Assembly: GCF_001649575.2 (NCBI RefSeq)
Contig: NC_051440.1
Span: 24,042,476 to 24,106,475, forward strand
Source: Kryptolebias marmoratus
Lineage: Eukaryota > Chordata > Actinopteri > Cyprinodontiformes > Rivulidae
Direction: 5' to 3'
Length of the DNA: 64,000 nt
In this document: positions 25,211-35,435 of the stretch, one piece after another
How positions within the stretch are numbered: the stretch's first letter is position 1
Layout: every line of letters starts with the position of its first letter
Program-made: the position numbers and the translations under genes
Notes under the pieces: model-generated
What the model was told of the DNA's origin: nothing
Database searches by the model: none
What the model saw: only the letters and a program-made list of their open reading frames with translations

Positions 25211-26189
25211 AGTATTAATACACTTAAGGACTGTTGTAGTCTGTACATGGTTGAGGTTAGCCCAGAGAACCCAGACAGGAAGACAGGACAGCGTGGGGGG
25301 GAGAAGGTATTTTAACCTTTGAAGGTAAGCTAAAGGGAGCAAATCTCAATGAGACGACAATAGGACTAGTACACATAAATAACAAGCTGTATTGGTGCTT
25401 TACTCAGAATAAATTTAAGTACTTTTATATAATAAACCCAGTACCAGATGTACATTTAGGATCAGAATGATCTGAATAATTTTTTCTTTAGAGTCTTTTT
25501 GTTTAGTGGCAAATAAAATGCTCACATAAAGTGTCCCATGGTGCCTCAGAATACATTATATCACCTGAAAAGTATTATTTTTTGTAATTAATTGACATTT
25601 TCTGTGAAAATTATGATGTAAAATGTTGAAAATGCCCAACATCATTCTCTCTTTTGACTACCATGAAGAATTACAGCAATGATCAAGCACAAAAAGCCAC
25701 AGAGACATTTTGCTTTGTTTTAAAAGACACTCAAAACCCCTTTCTGAACTGTCAGCAATTTGATCTTTATCTCTACAAGTGGCTTGTTTGTGATTATTTA
25801 TCTCTGTTCGATGTTATCTTTCATCGAATCGACAGACAGCAGTTGCACCATTTTCTGTCACTGGCTTATTTAATCTATGATAAATGCAAAATGCAGAATA
25901 TACATTCTTTCTGGGTCCCTGAGGAAATAGACTGACCTGATTCATTTAGTGGGCATCATTTGCTCCACAGTTAACCCCTGGAGTCTACGTTATGACTGAT
26001 ATGCCTTCCTTTGTGGAAGAAGAGATCAGAAATCAAATAAAATGAATACAAATTGTTTTTAAAAAACAAAAAGCAAAAGGTGTGTTTGGTTTGCATTGCC
26101 TGTAATAAGTCAGACTTGTCCTCAGTAAGTGTTGGGTTATGCCAGGTATCCTTTTCTGTTCTACGGAGAGAATTTGCAGCCAAGTCTTC
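25211..26189. other. Gene-free AT-rich spacer
   Basis: No supported gene, RNA or clear repeat. A 93-codon open frame at 25654-25935 has no recognisable domain, no splice context and ordinary AT-rich composition, and I treat it as chance. Confidence 0.5.
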
Positions 26190-26857
26190 AGTTGGGGCAT
26201 GGGGCAGGCTTTAAAGTGCTTTACTGCTCTTTGTGGATGATGTGGTCCCATTGGCCTCATCAAACCAGGACGTCCATCAGAGACTGGAGCACTTTACAGC
26301 TAAATGATAAATAGGCAGAAGGAAGATCAGCATCTCCAAGTCTGAGGACAAGGTCCCCTGGAAAATGGCAGATTCCCAATTCCAAGTAGAAGAATTCAAA
26401 TATCTCAGGGTCTTGTTTACGAGTGGTAGAAGAATGAAGCCAGAGATTGATAGACTGATTGGGATAGCGTCTGCTGTTATGTTTAATCTTTAATAACTGA
26501 TCTACAGTATGTTCCAACCCTCGCCTATGGTCATGAGTAATGACTGAAAGATGAAATCAGCTTCCTCTTCAGAGTGGCCTTAGGAATAGGGTGAGGAGTT
26601 TAGTTATTTTGAGAGGAGATTTGAATAGTGTTGCTGTTCCTCTGCATCAAAAAGGAGCCAGTTGAGGTGGTTTGGGAATCTTGTAAGGATGCTTTATGAA
26701 CACCTTCCAAGGGAAGGTGTTACCAGACCTGCTCCACTGGGAGGAGGCCTTGGGGTGGAACCAAGACTCACTGGACAGATTAGATCTCACAGAAGGCTTG
26801 AGAACTCCTTGGAGTCCATTCAGAAGACACATGGGGAGAAGATCTGGAGATTTCTGC
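26190..26857 (+). mobile_element. Decayed non-LTR retrotransposon reverse transcriptase (RTE-like)
   Basis: The plus strand near 26228 encodes FVDDVVPLASSNQDVHQRLE, in which VDD replaces the usual ADD catalytic motif. Two stop codons follow, then KISISKSEDKVPWK, QVEEFKYLRVLFTSG, MKPEIDRLIGIASAVM and, after more frame damage, LRWFGNLVRMLYEHLPRE. From 26735 the DNA reads 'ctgctccactgggaggaggc' onward, the usual C-terminal part of this LINE type. Stops and frameshifts make it a fossil. Its 3' end abuts a MITE at 26858. A related reversed fragment lies at 59870-59990. Confidence 0.8.
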
Positions 26858-26957
26858 TTAACCCTCCTGAAGTCCTCAAAAAAGAGAGAGACGAAGAGAT
26901 GTAAAGAAGCCCTTGGCCCTTCGGGTCAATTCAACTCAAAGGCCACAGGAAGGTTAA
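26858..26957 (-). mobile_element. Short piggyBac-like MITE, copy 2 (inverted relative to copy 1)
   Basis: It is bounded by TTAA at 26858-26861 and 26954-26957, with termini CCCTCCTGAAGTCCTC and, on the other strand, CCTTCCTGTGGCCTTT. The total length is 100 bp including both TTAA sites. It is the reverse complement of the copy at 25128-25210, with a longer pyrimidine-rich middle. Confidence 0.7.
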
Positions 26958-27283
26958 GTTAAATTTAATGCGAAATAACGCATTAAATGAGAGTATATTC
27001 TGAATAAAAGCTCTTCTGAAAACTGCTGAACGTGTCATATTGTACTTGATTTCTGCCAATAAGATTTCCAGGAAGTGGTAAAGATAGTTTCTGATCATAT
27101 ACTTCTCTTTTCTGTCGTGCAGAAAAAGATTTTTTATCTCTTCAGTATCTGTGACCTACCACTCCACCGTGAACGCCCTCGTCAAACGAGACTAGACATC
27201 TGTCTCTCTGCAGTGGAAAGTTTGTAATAATAAGCTGCAGAAGGGCTGACATCACTAGAACTTTCAGTTCCACATTGGGTAGG

Positions 27284-27290
27284 ATTTAAA
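27284..27290 (+). promoter_or_regulatory. TATA-like box of the first chemokine gene
   Basis: The sequence atttaaa lies 80 nt upstream of the chemokine start codon. This matches the position of atataag 75-81 nt upstream of the second chemokine. Upstream, 'aactttcagttcc' (27260-27272) resembles half of an interferon-response element. Both assignments rest on motif and position only. Confidence 0.35.
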
Positions 27291-27369
27291 CCAGACTTGG
27301 GGGTTCATCTCAGCCACAACAGAGCGAGAAGAAGAAGAACCTGGTCCTCATCATTTCATCACCAGCATC

Positions 27370-27890
27370 ATGAAGACTCTCTGTTTGACTCTCGGGCTGC
27401 TGCTGCTCACTTTCTGCTGCTGCAACGCCATTCGTGAGTGACCTCTGTTTTCCTCGTTACATTTTAATGTTCCTCAGCGGTGCGTCGAGATTGACTGAAT
27501 TCATTATTTTCACAGCCAGTGCAGTGCAGTTCAGCACAGCTCCTGGAAATTGCTGCTTCAAGTTCAGCACCATGAGGATACCACTTAACCGCATCACTGA
27601 CATAACCAAGACCCACAGGTCCTGCCTGAAAAAAGGATTCATGTGAGTTTTACTCTTCCTGCATTTCATTTTTATGTGTAATAAAGTAACAGGAAATCTG
27701 CCAACTGATGTACTGCACAAATAAAAATTCCAGTTTCAAACTAAAAACAACATAAAAACTTATTTATATTTGCATTTTTATGTTCTGCAGAGTTACGACT
27801 AAGCTGAAACGACAGATCTGCTTCCGTTTGAGCTCTGATTGGGTTCTCAAAGTCTACAACAAAGTTTACACCAATGAAGGCAGCACCTGA
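27370..27890 (+). CDS. CC chemokine, first of a pair
   Basis: Three exons, 27370-27433, 27516-27642 and 27791-27890, encode 96 residues with phases 1 and 2, the usual CC chemokine structure. Residues 1-20 or so form a hydrophobic signal peptide (MKTLCLTLGLLLL). The mature part has the adjacent cysteines C34-C35 in GNCCFKFS, then C58 in THRSCLKKGF and C74 in RQICFRL. SSDWVLKVYNKVY forms the C-terminal helix with its conserved tryptophan. Secreted CC chemokines attract leukocytes through G-protein-coupled receptors; the receptor here cannot be told. Three cysteines in the signal peptide (CCC before the cleavage region) are unusual. The gene is divergent from anillin and parallel to the second chemokine 6 kb downstream. 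Fish CC chemokines are lineage-specific, so I give no symbol. Confidence 0.92.
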
Positions 27891-27894
27891 GAAT

Positions 27895-28002
27895 AATAAA
27901 GAAATGTTTTTTTTTATTGCTTTGCATATTTAAATATGCTCTCATATACTGTAAATGCCTATTTTTTGTACACATAAAGCCTTATATTTGTATTTTAATA
28001 AA
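27895..28002 (+). terminator. Poly(A) signals of the first chemokine gene
   Basis: AATAAA occurs at 27895-27900, five bases after the stop codon, and again at 27997-28002. The second gives a more usual 3' untranslated length of about 130 nt. A T-rich stretch follows at 28034. Confidence 0.55.
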
Positions 28003-28349
28003 ACTTGTTGCAGCAAACATTTTGGGTGCAAGTTTTTTTTCTATTTTATTTATTTTTTAAATATAACAAGATTAACGCATATACTCCAGTTTTTTCAGTT
28101 TGAGCCTGTCGTGACTGATCATTGGAAATTTTTTTTTTATAAAAGGATGACCTGAAGTAAGAGGTCATTTTGTTGAATTTACACACACATATTTCAAATA
28201 CGGTTAAAGTTCGAAAAACTAAAAACTGCTGTTGAATGTAAAAAGCTGGAAATAAGGCTGGAGGCTTAAATTGAGAAACCACTGAATTATGTACATGTTT
28301 ATTAAAATTACTTCCACCAGGTACAGGTAATGTAGGAAAATATTTAAAA

Positions 28350-28530
28350 ACTAGACACTCTCGAAGAGTGCGAGCTCTCACGGGTAATTCAAAAATTGTA
28401 AGACTGTGATCCGGATCACCACAAAAATTTGATCATTTGTTTTTTTGTGACGACCCCAGCATTTCCTGAGAATTTCATCAAAACCTGTTCGGTAGTTTTT
28501 AAGTAATCTTGCTAACAGACAGACAGAGAA
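28350..28530 (-). repeat. Reversed copy of repeat family B
   Basis: The reverse complement reads 'gtctgtctgttagcaagatt', 'acttaaaaactac', then 'gtggtgatccgg' and ends 'gagctcgcactcttcgagag' before 'tgtctag'. It aligns with the element at 5730-6237 at both ends but lacks its middle. The flanks 27901-28349 and 28531-28600 show nothing else I can name. Confidence 0.6.
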
Positions 28531-28599
28531 ACTACCGAAAACATGGGTATTAACGCATCAGAGTTGTTTTTTTTTGCAGGCATATTCCGTGGGTTGCAA

Positions 28600-29325
28600 A
28601 AATATTCCCTTTTGGTAATATGCTGGTGTAGATTCTCAGTCATCCAGGCCATGGTAAATTCAAAAAAAGTTAAAAAACAAAAACAACTGGACTTCTATTC
28701 TGTAGCTGAAGACGTTTCGCTTCTCCTCCGAGGAGCTTTCTCAATTCAGAAATAGAGAGTGTGGAGTTGAGCTTTTAAAGCTGAGATGTGATGTAAGCTG
28801 GATTGCTTGCAAATTGTTCTCACTCTCCTAACAATGGAGGCTCGTTAGAATCCTTGTTTGTCTGACTNNNNNNNNNNNNNNNNNNNNNNNNNNNNNNNNN
28901 NNNNNNNNNNNNNNNNNNNNNNNNNNNNNNNNNNNNNNNNNNNNNNNNNNNNNNNNNNNNNNNNNNNNNNNNNNNNNNNNNNNNNNNNNNNNNNNNNNNN
29001 NNNNNNNNNNNNNNNNNNNNNNNNNNNNNNNNNNNNNNNNNNNNNNNNNNNNNNNNNNNNNNNNNNNNNNNNNNNNNNNNNNNNNNNNNNNNNNNNNNNN
29101 NNNNNNNNNNNNNNNNNNNNNNNNNNNNNNNNNNNNNNNNNNNNNGAACTGCATACACAACTCCGCTCAGTTTTGGTTTGGGTGTTTTGTCCTTAGGGTG
29201 GACCAGCCTCTGTCTGAGAGTCTTGTTGGGTTTGAAATGTACTGGGATGTTGTGTTTGGAGAAAATCCTTCTGAGTTTCTCGGATACTCCAGCAACGTAA
29301 GGAACCTTTTGGTAATGATGCACTT
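28600..29325 (-). mobile_element. Penelope-like retroelement fragment spanning the assembly gap
   Basis: To the right of the gap, the minus strand from 29323 encodes KVPYVAGVSEKLRRIFSKHN, then HFKPNKTLRQRLVHPKDKTP and LSGVVYAV. This is the linker that precedes the GIY-YIG endonuclease domain in fish Penelope-like elements. The endonuclease itself would fall in the gap. To the left of the gap the frame ends at DSNEPPLLGE and a stop. The 3' region contains 'aagcgaaacgtcttcagc' and 'agaagtccagttg', typical of these elements. It is a partial copy. Confidence 0.7.
28868..29145. other. Assembly gap (278 N)
   Basis: An unbroken run of N. Both flanks belong to the same repetitive element, so the gap probably reflects a repeat that could not be assembled. 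A single further N lies at 32535 in a T homopolymer. Confidence 0.99.
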
Positions 29326-29699
29326 TGTTGCCTTACCACTTGGAATTTTATTTAATTTTAAGTCTTATAAACATTAAATTTTCAAAAATGGGAGAAAAAA
29401 ATCATTTTGTGTGTTTAAAGTAATTTTAGGAGACTTATTACTTATCAGCAAATTAAAAATCCAAAAACATCCCAGGTTGTAAGGCAACAAAATTGACAGA
29501 ATACCAAGAGGGATGAATATTTGTGCAGCTCACTGTACAATCATAGATGACCAACATGCAGGAAAAAATAAAACGTAAGAAATGCTGAGAGCTGAATAAC
29601 TGGTTAAAGTTTGCTGATGAAGCTCAAAATTAATTGTTGAAGCAGAACAGCAGCTAAAAGCTAAACAGATGCAAACATCTAGCAACAATTTTTTTCCTT

Positions 29700-30437
29700 T
29701 AGTTGGCCTTTTATTAAAATGTTTTAACTCTTAGTTGGCCTTTTTGGTACTATTAGTTTAGTTTAGTCTACTGTAGCTTTTATCATTTCTGATCTGTTCA
29801 GCTGAGGTTTTTAAATCTTAGTTTAGTTTATTTTAGCTTATTATCAGTTTACCATATCTTAGTTTGGTTTTCCTCAGTTTATCTTTAGTATGTCTTGTTT
29901 TAGATAAGTTTAGTTTAGCTTTTTATATCCTAGTTTAGCTTGTTCTTCCCTCTCTTTATTTTACTTCTGCTCATTTATTGTATTATGCTTTTATGATGTA
30001 AAGCACTTTGGATGGCCTTCTTGCTAAAAGTGTCATAAACATTTTTGAGTTTCATATTATTTTGTTATTTATCTTAGTTCAGTTCTTGCTCCTTGTGTCT
30101 TTCTTTCCTGTCATTATTCACGTCTCCTCAGTCAGTCCCTTGTTTTCCTGCCACGCTCATCTCCACCTGCTCCTCGTTATCACTCACCTGTGCCCACTTC
30201 ACCTAATTACCCTCTGTCCTTAAAACTTGTCTCCTTCCATGCCTTCCATGCCATGCCATGCCTCGTCTTTTTGTTTCACTTATGGTTAGTTTTGCTGCCC
30301 CGTCAGCTTTTTGTTTTTGTTCTTTCATTAAAAAATAATTTTTTATTAAGTCTAAGATGAGCCTGCACATTAGGTTCACTAGTCTCTCCGCCCTTCCTGA
30401 CAAAAAGTGTCATATGAATAAACTTGACTTGACTTAA
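29700..30437 (+). mobile_element. LINE-like tail split by a later insertion
   Basis: The stretch reaches 'gatgtaaagcactttgga' at about 29996-30013 and, after an insertion, ends 'tatgaataaacttgacttgac' at about 30413-30433. This is a common end of fish non-LTR elements. The left part is a run of near-repeats of 'tagtttag' (29745-29945) with no coding content. The insertion is listed separately. The flanking 29326-29699 and 30438-31158 have no features I can support. Confidence 0.55.
30038..30402 (+). mobile_element. 365-bp retroelement insertion with 12-bp target-site duplication
   Basis: The 12-bp sequence aaaagtgtcata occurs at 30026-30037 and again at 30403-30414, exactly flanking this block. 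The host LINE tail is continuous if the block and one duplicate are removed. The block contains 'cctgtgcccacttcacctaa' and several 'ccatgc' repeats near 30238-30262. It ends 'gcctgcacattaggttcact' followed by 'ccgcccttcctgac', a 3' end seen in fish retroelements. It has no intact reading frame. Confidence 0.75.
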
Positions 30438-31158
30438 AAACTAAATGTAGAAAAATATTTGTTAAAAACTCAAAATAGTAAAAGTAGCTTAAGTACCTCT
30501 AAGAAAAGCTTCAGTAGCAAAAGAGGAGCTGAAAGTCTTTTTAGGTGTTATGCAGAAAAAGCTAACAGATTCACTGAATAAACATAAATAAACAAATTCC
30601 AGTTACACATTATCCATTTCATTTCAGTTTTTTCAGTGCAGGCAAGTTGTATTGAAAGTGATGGTTACTATAAATACAGCATTCAAACATTTATGATTGT
30701 GATGTGATTCTGAGATGTTTTAACAGTGTTGTACAATTAGTAGTTGTGAAAATATAAAACTTCTTCCTCATCACAACTCAAAACGTGTAGGACTGAAAGA
30801 AATCACCAATAAACTCTGCTGGCATTACAATAAAAGACGTCACAATATTAACAGCCACAGTTTTTCTTAGATTGTTTTTTAAATCTCCAGATTATCTTTA
30901 AGGATATTCTAAGTTGTGTGAATACATCTGAAAACATTTTGTTTCATCAGAGACAACGAAGAAACATTTTAGACGGGGCTTTTTTTTGCACAAACAGGCA
31001 CCGCAAGTTCTTTCCTTGCGCTGATAAAAATCAGTGAGGTTTTAACTGCAGTGCACTCGCTACGTGTTACTAATCTGTACAATCTTTTTCTGTCTGTTTC
31101 TTGACCCATTTTAAGACATCAGGATCAGATAAACACTAGCCTGTTTCGATTGCATCAG

Positions 31159-31406
31159 ATGAAATTGTTGCTCTGTGGCGCAGCATGCAGCCTTATCATC
31201 TGCCTAATCTCAAGCACGTGAGTAAATGTAGGTTCTGGGGAACCTTTTCTTGCTCTCTTGTGTCATCTCATGAGTTATAAAACAACTTGTGAGTGAGAGT
31301 TATTTCATTTTTTAAGGCCTTTTTTTCTTTTTGTATAAACAGCAGTGGAGACAGACAGAAACATGTGGAGACAGACAGAAAAATATGTCAAGAGACCGCA
31401 GGCTGA
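31159..31406 (+). CDS. Candidate two-exon secreted micropeptide (hypothetical)
   Basis: An ATG at 31159 opens MKLLLCGAACSLIICLISS, a good signal-peptide pattern, and runs into a strong donor, AC|GTGAGTAAA, at 31218. A matching acceptor with a long pyrimidine tract (tttttttctttttgtataaacag) ends at 31342. Joining 31159-31217 to 31343-31406 gives 40 residues, with a mature part of about 20 polar residues and one cysteine, ending in TGA. The exon 1 phase is 2, while the neighbouring chemokines use phase 1, so it is not a simple chemokine copy; it could be a decayed one. Exon 2 includes a 20-bp tandem duplication. I recognise no homologue, and it may be chance. Confidence 0.2.
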
Positions 31407-32299
31407 GCGAAGGGAAACGAGTCAGAGGGAGTTGAAAATTCATTGATTTATTAAGAAGACAAATTTATGAATGTATTATAATTAATTATATCATATGATT
31501 ATATCATCATAGCTTGTTTTAAATGAAGCTTTTAACCAAGAAATTAAACAGTGACTGGAATGAGAAATATATATATTTTTTTGAGTGCATGAAAGTATTT
31601 GCTGCAAAACACTGTGGTAGATTGTCTGATAAGTCTGGGTGTTTGTTAGTTTGCAGATGAGAATCCAAAAGAGACAAAGACATCGTTTTTCTGATTTGTC
31701 CTAATGTTCAAATTATACATCAATCTATACATTAAAAAAGCTGTATTTATCTGCATCTTAAAAAAAGAATATCATAAAGATAAGAAAAAAAAGTGTTGGA
31801 TCAATTTGAAGAGAATTTAAACTCACTTCAGAGGAAATAATATAACATTTTGTTGCACCTACTTTAAATTTTCTGGCAGCTTGAATTCTTCAAAGTTTGG
31901 ACTTTAGAGATCCTGAAAGTGGGATGGTTCTGTCATTTTGTAGTTAACTGTGGGCAATATTACCTTTTCTTCATTAGTTTAATTTGTGTTATATCACCCT
32001 GTGATGGCCGCAGTTACAGCCACACAAACTGGGTAATGACTTCATCACACTGCTACAATAGATAATTGTATATTTCACTACACTTATATTTTGTTTAAAT
32101 ATAGAATTTAATTTACAAAGTAACAAAGAATTGGTTTTGGTTTAGAAATAATGTATTTACACAATCACATAACATTGTAGTTTACACCATTATGTGTGTT
32201 TAACTTGATTTAATCTCTTATTTTTGAGTTACCTCAGTGCCAGATGCTCCACTCCTTCAGGTGAACAAAGAGGTGGAAAAAGGCAAGCAAGCCTATATG
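31407..32299. other. Gene-free AT-rich stretch
   Basis: No gene, RNA or clear repeat seen. Short TA-rich runs occur near 31481-31500 and 31569-31580. Confidence 0.5.
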
Positions 32300-32600
32300 G
32301 AAACCTGCAGATTGGGTCATACCAGAACTTAGGATCATGGGGGCGGATAGGATTTCTTTATGTTAGCCTCAGTTAGGTTTTTGTGTGTTCTCCCTTTTTG
32401 TGTCTTTGTGGGCTGATCAGTTTGTTTGAGTTAGTGTCCTGTTGCCAGGTTGTTTAGTAGAGTTCAGTTACTCTGACCTCTTTTATGGGCCCAATATTCT
32501 TATTTTGTATGATTTACCCAAGTTTTTTTTTTTTNAATAAAACCCTCTTTTTGGACTCTAACCTGTGCCTGACTGTCCTTTTACTGCTCGGTCCGTCGCA
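32300..32600 (+). mobile_element. Retroelement 3'-end fragment
   Basis: The sequence contains 'ttttgtgtgttctccctttt', 'gtgggctgatcagtttgttt' and a poly(A) signal in 'aataaaaccctctttttgga', then 'cctgtgcctgactgtccttt' and 'cggtccgtcgcacaccc'. An internal poly(A) signal followed by this closing block is typical of fish retrotransposon ends. It has no open frame. The single N at 32535 lies in its T run. The class is uncertain. The following 32601-33299 shows nothing I can name. Confidence 0.45.
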
Positions 32601-33299
32601 CACCCTCACTTTTCATCTGCACAAAGTTCATAAAACCATGAATATATTGTGCTAAAAACTGCTTCATGCTCTGTTATGTAGGAGGAACTCATTCTAAGAG
32701 TGCAACCTTACGTGTGGTTTTCTGAGATTTAGGGTTCAGAGTTACAGAATTTGTTTTTTGTAAACCCACCACCACCCTTTTTATAAAGCTGTTTGTAATT
32801 TTGCTGCTACAAAAATTCAAATTCTCTCTTTAAAGTAAATTATTCTTCTGTTCTTTAACCTTTGTAGATAATCTCTGCTTTCAAAATAAAGTGTATAACT
32901 TTCTTTGACACTTTTTTGAGTTAATCATTTTGATTTTTGACCAATAAATGCTTTTCAAACCTTTTTTTTGGTTACGTCAAATTGTAGTTTGGTGAATTAT
33001 TCCTGTATGTATTTCTGTAGTTTGTTTTATTTATGATTATAACTCTATAAAGAACTTTAGTGTATAATTTTGAAAACACAGCGTCACATATTTCAGTGTT
33101 TAAAACCAGTAAACCTAAAGACAAAAGGAGATCCAGAGTGTGTCTGTGTTCTTGTGTTGGACCAGACGGAGTGAATAAGATTAAAAGAGTCTGATGATAT
33201 AATGAACTATAGATTGTAGAATATTCAAAGTCTTCCCATGTTTTTTGTTGAGGAACATTATTCTGGAATTGTTCCACTATTTTAGACAGTTTTTTTTAT

Positions 33300-33670
33300 A
33301 TAAACTGGTGAACATCTGCCCTTCTTTACTTTTGAGAGATTCTTTTTAAAATGCTCTTTTTATACCCATTTTCTCACTGACTTGCTGCAAATTAACAGAA
33401 TTTGTTGCAAAATGCTCCCCCAGTTGTTTCCTATTTGTTCCACTTACTTTTAGTTGTTTGTTGCCCTGTCTTGTCTTTTTTGAGATGTGTTGCTGCCATC
33501 AAATTCATAATTACCTTTTTTTTCTATAACTAGTGCAGTTTCTTAGTTCAAAGGTTTGACATGTTTACTATGTTCCATTGTGAATAAAATACGAGTTTAT
33601 GAAATACGCAAATCGTTGCATTGTGTTTTACACAATGTCCCAACCTTTGGGACGTTACAGTCGGGGGTTG
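33300..33670 (+). repeat. Repeat family A, near-complete copy
   Basis: It runs from 'aaactggtgaacatctgccc' to 'acacaatgtcccaacctttg' and 'gggggttg'. It shares 'aaaatgctctttttata', 'tttactatgttcca', 'gaataaaata' and 'gcaaatcgttgcatt' with the copy at 5487-6270. It lies about 330 bp upstream of the second chemokine. Confidence 0.7.
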
Positions 33671-33915
33671 TACCAAAATACCATAAAATGTCTGCAGGGA
33701 CGAGTCGGGACTTTTTGAGCTTTCTCCGTGCAATGGATACCCACACAAAAACGCCACAACGACATTTATTGTGGGATATTTGATCAGAGGAGTGATCAAT
33801 TTGCTCAAACGTTCAATCACCTGATTCGACGTTTGCAGTCCCTAACCACTTCGTGACCTAGATTTTTTCTTTTTTCAGTTTTCTTATGAATATGCAGATG
33901 AGACGAACCCTGCAG

Positions 33916-33922
33916 ATATAAG
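33916..33922 (+). promoter_or_regulatory. TATA-like box of the second chemokine gene
   Basis: The sequence atataag ends 74 nt upstream of the start codon at 33997, a similar position to the TATA-like box in the first chemokine gene. No other promoter motif is convincing. Confidence 0.4.
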
Positions 33923-33996
33923 TCGAGGGGATGTGGACAGAGGATTTCAAGTGTTGTCTGAGGTGTCATCATCATCACATCTGCAGTAAAATCAGC

Positions 33997-35251
33997 ATGA
34001 AGACTCTCGGTGTCATGGTGGGAACCCTGCTGCTGCTGTTCATGGCTTACAGCACCACTGCCATGCGTAAGTCTGTCTATGTTCTTTATCTGTTGTTCTG
34101 TTTGCATGGATTCAACTTTTTATTGTAATATGCTTTATTATAGTATGCAAAGCTGAGGAAACATGTTTAAGTTGGGGGGTGGGTGTTCTGTGAGCATGTG
34201 TGAATTAAAATGAACCTAAACACCCATAAAAAGAATATCATAATACCAAATATATGCAGTTAAATACACACAGACAGTTATTGTCTTATATGGAGTTTAA
34301 ATTTCAATCTGGTCACATTTTAAACACAATTATCACAGGGCTGGTTTCCATACCAGATTTACAAAACTCAATAATACCAAAAATATTACTGGAATTATAA
34401 CATGTTCAGCACTACTACAGTGGCATCCATCATAAATTCCTCCAGATTCCTTGAATCATTTATGGATCTTTTTATCTGTAAAGTGAGAAACATGCACATC
34501 TCCTTTAATCTTTTTTTAAGTTAGTTTTTTCTGTACTTTTTTTGTTACCAAAACAGAAAAATCTGCTCCAGAAATGCAGGAATGATGAGAAGAAAAGACA
34601 TGAAATTAAGTTGATGGGTTAAATGGATTATCTTAATTTCTGCAGTGAAAAAAACTAAAAAACAAATTTTGGAAAATGTAATGTTTTTGAAAGAAATGGC
34701 AAAACTATCTTTGCTTGTTTTTTGGTGGAAGGAAATTACATCCTTCATGCAAAGAAGAAAAATGTGTAAAACCAAGAGTTAATACAGTTTTCTGGAAATC
34801 TTTTTAAAAAAATGCACTTTTCTGGTGTTTTATTCACAAGTTTTATGTGAAAACCAATTTGAACTTTTTTAATAAGTGACTGGTCTTTAAACATTAATGT
34901 GGAACAGAAGAAAATGAACAAACCTCACATCTTTGGTTCATCATTTTGCAGGAAGATTTTCTAATAAAAAACTAATTGGAGAATTTTTCCTGCCTGTGTA
35001 GCACATTGAAGATGAAGTCCCAGAGTGACAGACAGCAGTTAATTATATTGATTTTAATTCTTTTATGTTTTGTCTTCCAGCTCATGGACCAAATGACATG
35101 ACGCCTGGAACGTGCTGCTTCAAATTCTTCCCAAAAAGAATCCCAGAGGCTCACATTTTGTCCATCGTCAAAACTCATGGCAGCTGTTCCAAAAAGGGAT
35201 TTGTGTAAGTTGGTGCTTTATTGTCTTTTTAATACAGTCACAAAGAGTTAG

Positions 35252-35300
<49 letters not shown>

Positions 35301-35435
35301 GCACTGATTCTTCTGCGATGCAAGCTGCAACAATAATAATATCGATCTTTCTGCAGGATCAATACCCCCAAAGGGAAGTACTGCGTGAGCCAGACTGAGA
35401 AATGGGCCAACAAAGCTTTTAATGAAAGCTATTAA
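33997..35435 (+). CDS. CC chemokine, second of a pair
   Basis: Three exons, 33997-34066, 35081-35204 and 35357-35435, encode 90 residues with phases 1 and 2. Residues 1-22 or so are the signal peptide (MKTLGVMVGTLLLLFMAYS). C35-C36 lie in GTCCFKFFPKRIP, C59 in THGSCSKKGFVI and C74 in GKYCVSQ; EKWANKAFNESY ends the protein. It shares with the first chemokine the MKTL start, the CCFKF motif, KTHxSCxKKGF and identical exon phases, so the two are tandem duplicates. Its first intron is about 1.0 kb against 82 bp in the first gene. The second intron carries a (TA)n array. It converges with septin 7, 2.8 kb downstream. The chemokine role is inferred from the family. Confidence 0.93.
35254..35296 (+). 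repeat. (TA)n microsatellite in the second chemokine's intron 2
   Basis: About 21 TA units fill 43 of the intron's 152 bases and end 60 bases before the acceptor of exon 3. Confidence 0.95.

Noticed and set aside
28690..28750. Possible hammerhead ribozyme in the Penelope-like 3' region
   Set aside because: The minus strand has a cgaaac-gtc run after a small ctcct/aggag hairpin, and some Penelope-like elements carry hammerheads. This copy lacks a CUGANGA core (it reads ggaggag), so no catalytic motif is supported.
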